Part shown: positions 59,475 through 64,000 of the stretch, one piece after another | How the letters are laid out: the number at the start of each line of letters is the position of its first letter | Numbering within the stretch: the stretch's first letter is position 1 | Assembly (NCBI GenBank): GCA_027625915.1 | Contig: JANTQA010000051.1 | Location: 868,501 to 932,500 of the forward strand | Length of the DNA: 64,000 bases | Reading direction: 5' to 3' | Origin: Anaeramoeba flamelloides | Taxonomy: Eukaryota > Metamonada > Anaeramoebidae | Made by a program: the position numbers and the translations under genes | The notes under the pieces: model-generated | The model's database searches: none | Seen by the model: only the letters and a program-made list of their open reading frames with translations | What the model was told of the DNA's origin: nothing

Positions 59475-59830
59475 TGAAGAAGTGTAAATTACACTCTATT
59501 AGCCCTTAGACTTAAATTTCTGAAAGGAAATTTAAGTGAAAATTCATAGATTTCACGATTATTAATTAATGGAAATAATTTCAAGCTGTTTTGGTTTAAA
59601 ATTAATTTATTAATACTTAATCTTTTAATTTGTTCTGAAATATCAATCTATCTAATTTATAGGTAGGAAACACCCATAAAAAATATCAGTATTATCTATT
59701 ATGTCTCTCTGTTCATATTTTGAACATAAAGGAGAAAATTTATTTGAATTTTTGTTGTTTTACATTATAATATCAATTTAAGCTATAGATAAATGATCTG
59801 AATTTTAAAATTGTTGAACTTGATGGATAA
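59475..59830. repeat. Old repeat R9 copy B (uninterrupted)
   Basis: Collinear with 12866-13178 plus 13732-13795. Around 59782 it has a single TTAA (ATATCAATTTAAGC) where copy A carries the foldback element, so it is the empty site for that insertion. Confidence 0.75.
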
Positions 59831-59894
59831 AATTATTTTTTTTGTTTTTTAAATAAATAATTTTAAATTTTAATTATTGTAAAAAATATTTTTG

Positions 59895-60250
59895 TAGGGT
59901 GTCGGGGAGTGCCGTCAAGTGCCTAGGTTTTCCAGAGTTCGAAAGAATAGAGTAAAATCAAAGATTTAACTCGCTTCTTTTAAATTTTGGAAAACCTAAC
60001 TGCGCTTTTCTTGAGGTTTTCTGTTTTATTTGTAAAATCTTCTAGGTTTTTTTTACTTTTTGAAATAAACCGAAAATTTATTAAAATTTACTCTTTATTT
60101 CTAAAGTAAAAAAAAACCTAAAGGAAATCTATCAATTATATAAATAAACAGAAAACTCAAGAAAACCTAATGGTTCTTTTTTTAATTAAATAAATAAAAA
60201 GAAAATTTAATAAATTTTCTTTTAATTTCTAAAATTAAAAAAAGCTAATG
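59895..60250 (+). repeat. Hairpin-array repeat, copy H7
   Basis: Left end GGGGAGTGCCGTCAAGTGCC then TAGG, a TTTTCCAGAGTTCGAAAGAA / TTCTTTTAAATTTTGGAAAA stem, a stem on AAATAAACCGAAAATTTATT with its partner, and a TTTAATTAAATAAATAAAAA stem. It lies between repeat R9 and LINE copy B, mirroring the order at 12.9-16.0 kb. Confidence 0.7.
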
Positions 60251-60259
60251 GTGGTTTTC

Positions 60260-61215
60260 CAAAATTCATTATATGAGTTAATATATTTCAATTTTAAGTC
60301 CGATTAAAAAATTTTGAATTCCAATTAATTTTATTATTCATTAGTTGATTAAATTTTATTAATTTTTCTAAAGAAGAAAGATATAAATTCCCAGATTTAT
60401 TTTTTAATTTAAATTTTTTTTCTGTTCACTGTAATTATCATATTTTCAATTTTAAATTCTATTTTTACATGAAATTAGTGTATTTCTGTTTTTTACCTAT
60501 CCCGATAATGCATGAATTAATCCAAGACTTTTAATAATTAATTGTTTTTATTTCATATTTTAAATTTTCTTAACGTTATGTTTATATTAATTGGATTAAT
60601 ATAAAATATTTAAATAATTTACCTGTTAAACTATTGTTAAGTGGTTATAATTGAATAAATGTTTACAGTTGGTATATTTTTCTAAAGATTTTTTTAAATT
60701 ATTAACTATATGCAAAATATTATCAAAATAAATATCCAATTATTTAATCTATTTTTAAATCTTTTGATATAAATGTTTTATCTTTATTATGTTTTAATAC
60801 AAATTGAAACATAATTTTATATATTGAATTTAATTTTTGATTTATTTGATTTTTATTTTCTTTTATAATTTAGATTGAATCATTGGTTAAACATTCGACA
60901 ATGATTTGTTAAAGGTATAATTTTTAATAAAAGAAAATGGTAAATTATATCAAATAAAATAGTGGATAGTAGATCCCATTGGAATATACCAATCAATTCC
61001 CCTTGATAATATTTTAATAAAAAATTTTTGATAATTTTATTTAAAATAATTTATTTTGTTATTATTCTTATTATTTTATTAATGACTGTGTCAAAATATT
61101 TTTACTAAATCAATCATTATAATAGTAAATTTTATCATTTTTATTTTCACTATTTTATTTTGTTGTATTATAAATATTTCTGAAATTTAAGATTGCAATT
61201 CAAGTATCAAATTTC
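60260..61215 (-). mobile_element. Non-LTR retrotransposon (LINE) fragment, copy B
   Basis: Homologous to 14820-16030. The minus strand at 60952-60990 reads a degenerate version of the reverse-transcriptase signature (GIFQWDLLSTILF in place of GIFQGDPLSPILF). The region corresponding to KYLGIYLD is also altered. It is more decayed than copy A, with many stops, and has no MITE insertion. Confidence 0.7.
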
Positions 61216-62067
61216 TTTTCTAAAGTAAAATTGTAATTAATGAATACATTCCCGACAAGATTCAATTAGTTTATATAGAAATTTTAAAAATAAACTTGTT
61301 TAACTTTTATTAATTGGAATTGTCCTATAATTTAAAGCTACCCCCTTCATTTCCTTTTTTTAAAAATAAATAAGATTAACTTTTTTGAATATATTCTATA
61401 CTATTCAAAAAAGATCTTTATCAGATAATACTCTACTGTAACGATTATTATGATTTTTTCTTGTTTTTTTTTTTTTTTGTTTTTTAGAGAAAAAAATTAT
61501 TGAGTTGTTTATTAAAGTCACTAAATATAAAAAAATAGATTATACAGAGGGATAGAAGAAATGTGAATTTTCTCTAGATTTTAATTATCCCGTTATGTTT
61601 TTTATTAAAAAAAAAAAAAAAAAAAATAGAATTCAAAAGGTGTTTTTATTGGATAGTGTTAGTTTTTTGGGGTTTTTTAGGGGGGGGGGGTGTAAAAAAT
61701 ATCTTTTTAAAAACCTTATAATGTAGAAAAATTCATTTTTTTTTTTGATAAATTACTTTTCAAATTTTAATTTATAATTTAAAAATTCATCTAGCTTTAA
61801 TGATCTATAAAAAATGAATAAAAAAACTTTTTAAGAATTGTTTCTATTTTTTTTTTAATTAATTTTTTTTCATCAAAGATCCACACTATTTCAACAAATA
61901 ATAATACCTACAATTCGAATCATTGTTTCAACAATAAGTAAAGTAATTTTCTTTCTATATGGTCTATATACATATTAACCTCCCAAGAAAAATATATTCC
62001 CTATTTTCTCAAATTCCCACAAATAACTAGATATATTTAATAATATATATTATTATTTTTATGATTA
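61216..62067. other. Intergenic, A/T-rich with a G run
   Basis: No gene. 61680-61690 is an 11-nt G run preceded by GGGG at 61668-61671. LINE similarity may persist weakly in the first ~100 bp. Confidence 0.4.
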
Positions 62068-62262
62068 CAGTAAGTTCCACTAATAAGGCACAAACTTCAA
62101 AGAAATTTAAGGCACAATAAAAATCTCAAATTAAGGCACAAAATTCAAATTCTAGTAAAATAAATTGTAAAAAAAAAAATTTCAAATTTTATCCCTTAAT
62201 TTGAGATTTTTTTGTGCTTTAAATTTCGTTGGAAGTTTGTGCCTTAAAAGTGGAACTGACTG
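62068..62262. mobile_element. TA-type MITE (~195 bp), copy B
   Basis: Termini CAGTAAGTTCCACTAATAAG and CTTAAAAGTGGAACTGACTG, near-complete palindrome, flanked on both sides by TA (62066-62067 and 62263-62264). It repeats AAGGCACAA internally. Homologous to 15536-15734. Confidence 0.85.
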
Positions 62263-62264
62263 TA

Positions 62265-64000
62265 AAATTATTAATAATAGGAAAAGTTTTATTTTTTTTT
62301 TTTTGAATATTTCAAAATGGTTAGTTTACAATAAAAATTATTGTGACTTTTCTTTTTGTACTTACTATTGTCTTATTGAAATAAATAAAATGATGTTATT
62401 AAATTTTGTAAAATAATCCAAATTTTCTATTTTGTTATTTTTCAAATGATTATTATATTGGTTTTTGAATTTTTTTATAATAGTTGTTTGGATTTTTCTT
62501 TGGATGTATATGTAAAAAGTGTATTTTTTTAATTTTTTTTTGGAATATCCTCTATACTTGGTTGATAATGGATGAATTCTTATAATTTTTTGGATTGTTT
62601 TTCACATTGAAAGGAAATTCTTTCGAATGGGGTTTCTCAGTTCTGATAAAAAGGAAAGTGTCTTGATTTTTTTTTTTCGATTTTTGTTTCAAATTCTTTC
62701 AGGTTTTTACAAAATATTTATTTTTTTTCGAATAAAGCTTCTCAATGTGTGTTTTCAATTTTATAATTGTTTTTTTTTAATAAAACACAGAACAAATAGA
62801 TCTTTCAATACTTTAAAAAAAATAAAAAATTAGGTACCTGGTATTAACAGTGAAAAATCAAGTTCTGGAATGGAAATAAAAATTGTAATTTTTAAGATTA
62901 TTTAATACCAATCAAAACAAATCAAGATGTTGTATATGATCGATCTCAAAAAATCAACAATTAAAAACCAGTGAATTTTTAGAAAAAAGCGCCTAAGAGT
63001 GACATACAAGTTCTAATTGGAAAGGCTTTGAATGATAATTTTGAAAACAACCAAATTTTTTTTGAAGTTCCACTTTAAGGAACTTTTTCAGATCTTACAG
63101 ATTTTTTTTTTTTCAATTTTTTTCATTTTTCAAATCAGTGATTTTTACATGGAGAATATTACAAAATAATTACTTGTTAAATTTATAGGAATGCAAAATA
63201 ACCCGGGATTAAATCGAATCGAATCATTTCGATTTTGTACTAGAAGAAAAAAAATGTTACTTAAATTGAAGTAACTTAATCCTTTAGAAATATACCATTA
63301 GAGTTGATTGGATTTTTTTTTTTAATTTGATTTTTAAAAAATGAGAGCCAAATTTAATTTTTTTTTTTTATTGGTTTTTTGTCAAAGAAAATACCATGAA
63401 TTTTTTTTATTGTTATTTAAATTTTTTCAATTAAAATAAGTGCAATTTCACAATATAATGTTTGATGTCTAAATTTGTCCTTTGAGTATGGATGAAATTA
63501 ATGGTAAGTGACTAGAGAGTTAACAAAAAAAAGGTTACTTGAATTATTTAAATTTTCTAAAAAATAAAGAAATCAACAAATATGAGTTATTTTACATATT
63601 ACAATTATTATTTTTATAATCAAATTCAAGGGTTATTAACTATTTTAAGGTTTAAAATATTTGAAGAATGGGAAAAGGATTTTCTTATATTTGGTTTGAA
63701 TTTCACTTTTTTTTAGTTCTTAGGTGATCGATCTTCGACTTCATATTAATTTTAATATTATTCATTAAAGGAAATATTTGGAAATTTTTATTTTTTTTTC
63801 CAAAATGGTTTTTTAAGAGTGTTTAAGTTTAATAGATGGTAATCAATAAAATAAAAATTACTCTGATTTTTGTGTTTTCAATCAAAATCATTATTTTCCT
63901 TTTAATTAATTAATTAAAAAAAAAATTAATTTTCAAAAGCTTCAAAAAAAAACATTCCTAAAGAAAATTTTCAATTAAAAACCCAAAAACCACATTTTTT
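62265..64000. other. Intergenic to window end
   Basis: A/T filler. At 63643-63745 a diverged terminus of the TTAA foldback family is present (TTAAGGTTTA...GTTCTTAGGTGATCGATCTT). No gene is supported; the 68-codon frame at 62627-62833 is Phe/Ile-rich background. Confidence 0.4.
63643..63745 (+). repeat. Diverged solo arm of the TTAA foldback family
   Basis: TTAAGGTTTAAAAT, GGGAAAAGGATT, then TTCTTAGGTGATCGATCTTC aligns with the left arm at 13175-13280 (TTAAGGTTTACAAT, GGAAAAAAGATT, TTCTTAGCTGATCGATCTAC). The right arm is not seen in the window. Confidence 0.55.

Overview
This is an AT-rich nuclear segment of a protist genome (my estimate by eye is over 75% A+T). The eukaryotic genes are clear: ribosomal proteins eL27 and eL43, the GARP subunit VPS53, a mitochondrial-type porin, a metazoan-style mRNA capping enzyme and a TMEM86-like membrane protein. 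They have GT-AG introns and the standard stop codons. Lysine/asparagine/glutamate-rich inserts inside otherwise conserved proteins, and an F-box joined to a TMEM185-type membrane domain, would fit a free-living amoeboid or flagellate protist. An Anaeramoeba-like metamonad is my best guess, held at low confidence. I see no bacterial operons, CRISPR, rRNA or tRNA genes, and no retrovirus-like or capsid-bearing elements.

Layout. 0-6 kb: unassigned AT-rich DNA with a duplicated ~500-bp repeat, decayed coding traces and a possible terminal exon. 6.1-8.2 kb (+): mRNA capping enzyme. 8.2-11.7 kb: intergenic with a GC-richer patch and a hairpin-array repeat. 11.7-12.5 kb (+): TMEM86/YhhN-like protein. 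12.6-17.3 kb: a repeat nest made of an old repeat carrying a foldback element, hairpin arrays and a LINE fragment carrying a MITE. 17.8-19.1 kb (+): VDAC-like porin, two exons. 23.2-26.7 kb (-): eL43 (four exons) and eL27 (two exons) in tandem. 28.3-30.1 kb: repeats. 30.2-38.1 kb (-): VPS53, two exons separated by a 4.86-kb intron full of repeats. 38.5-43.6 kb: weak coding traces. 45.7-47.1 kb (+): F-box/TMEM185-like protein. 47.4-51.0 kb: a 1.5-kb element with terminal inverted repeats and two copies of a ~540-bp element. 51.1-57.8 kb (-): MFS transporter, two exons separated by a 5.16-kb intron. 58-64 kb: repeats and a second LINE fragment.

Four genes were assembled by joining exons whose phases match exactly and whose products recover family length: VDAC 284 aa, eL43 92 aa, eL27 136 aa, MFS 515 aa. 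VPS53 joins to 1033 aa, with low-complexity inserts accounting for the excess. The genes are housekeeping functions (translation, capping, endosome-to-Golgi tethering, organelle porin, transport) with no operon logic.

The most unusual content is the repeat landscape: at least seven copies of a repeat made of successive long palindromes, a TTAA-flanked foldback element with a matching empty site in a paralogous repeat 46 kb away, and two introns near 5 kb that host these elements.
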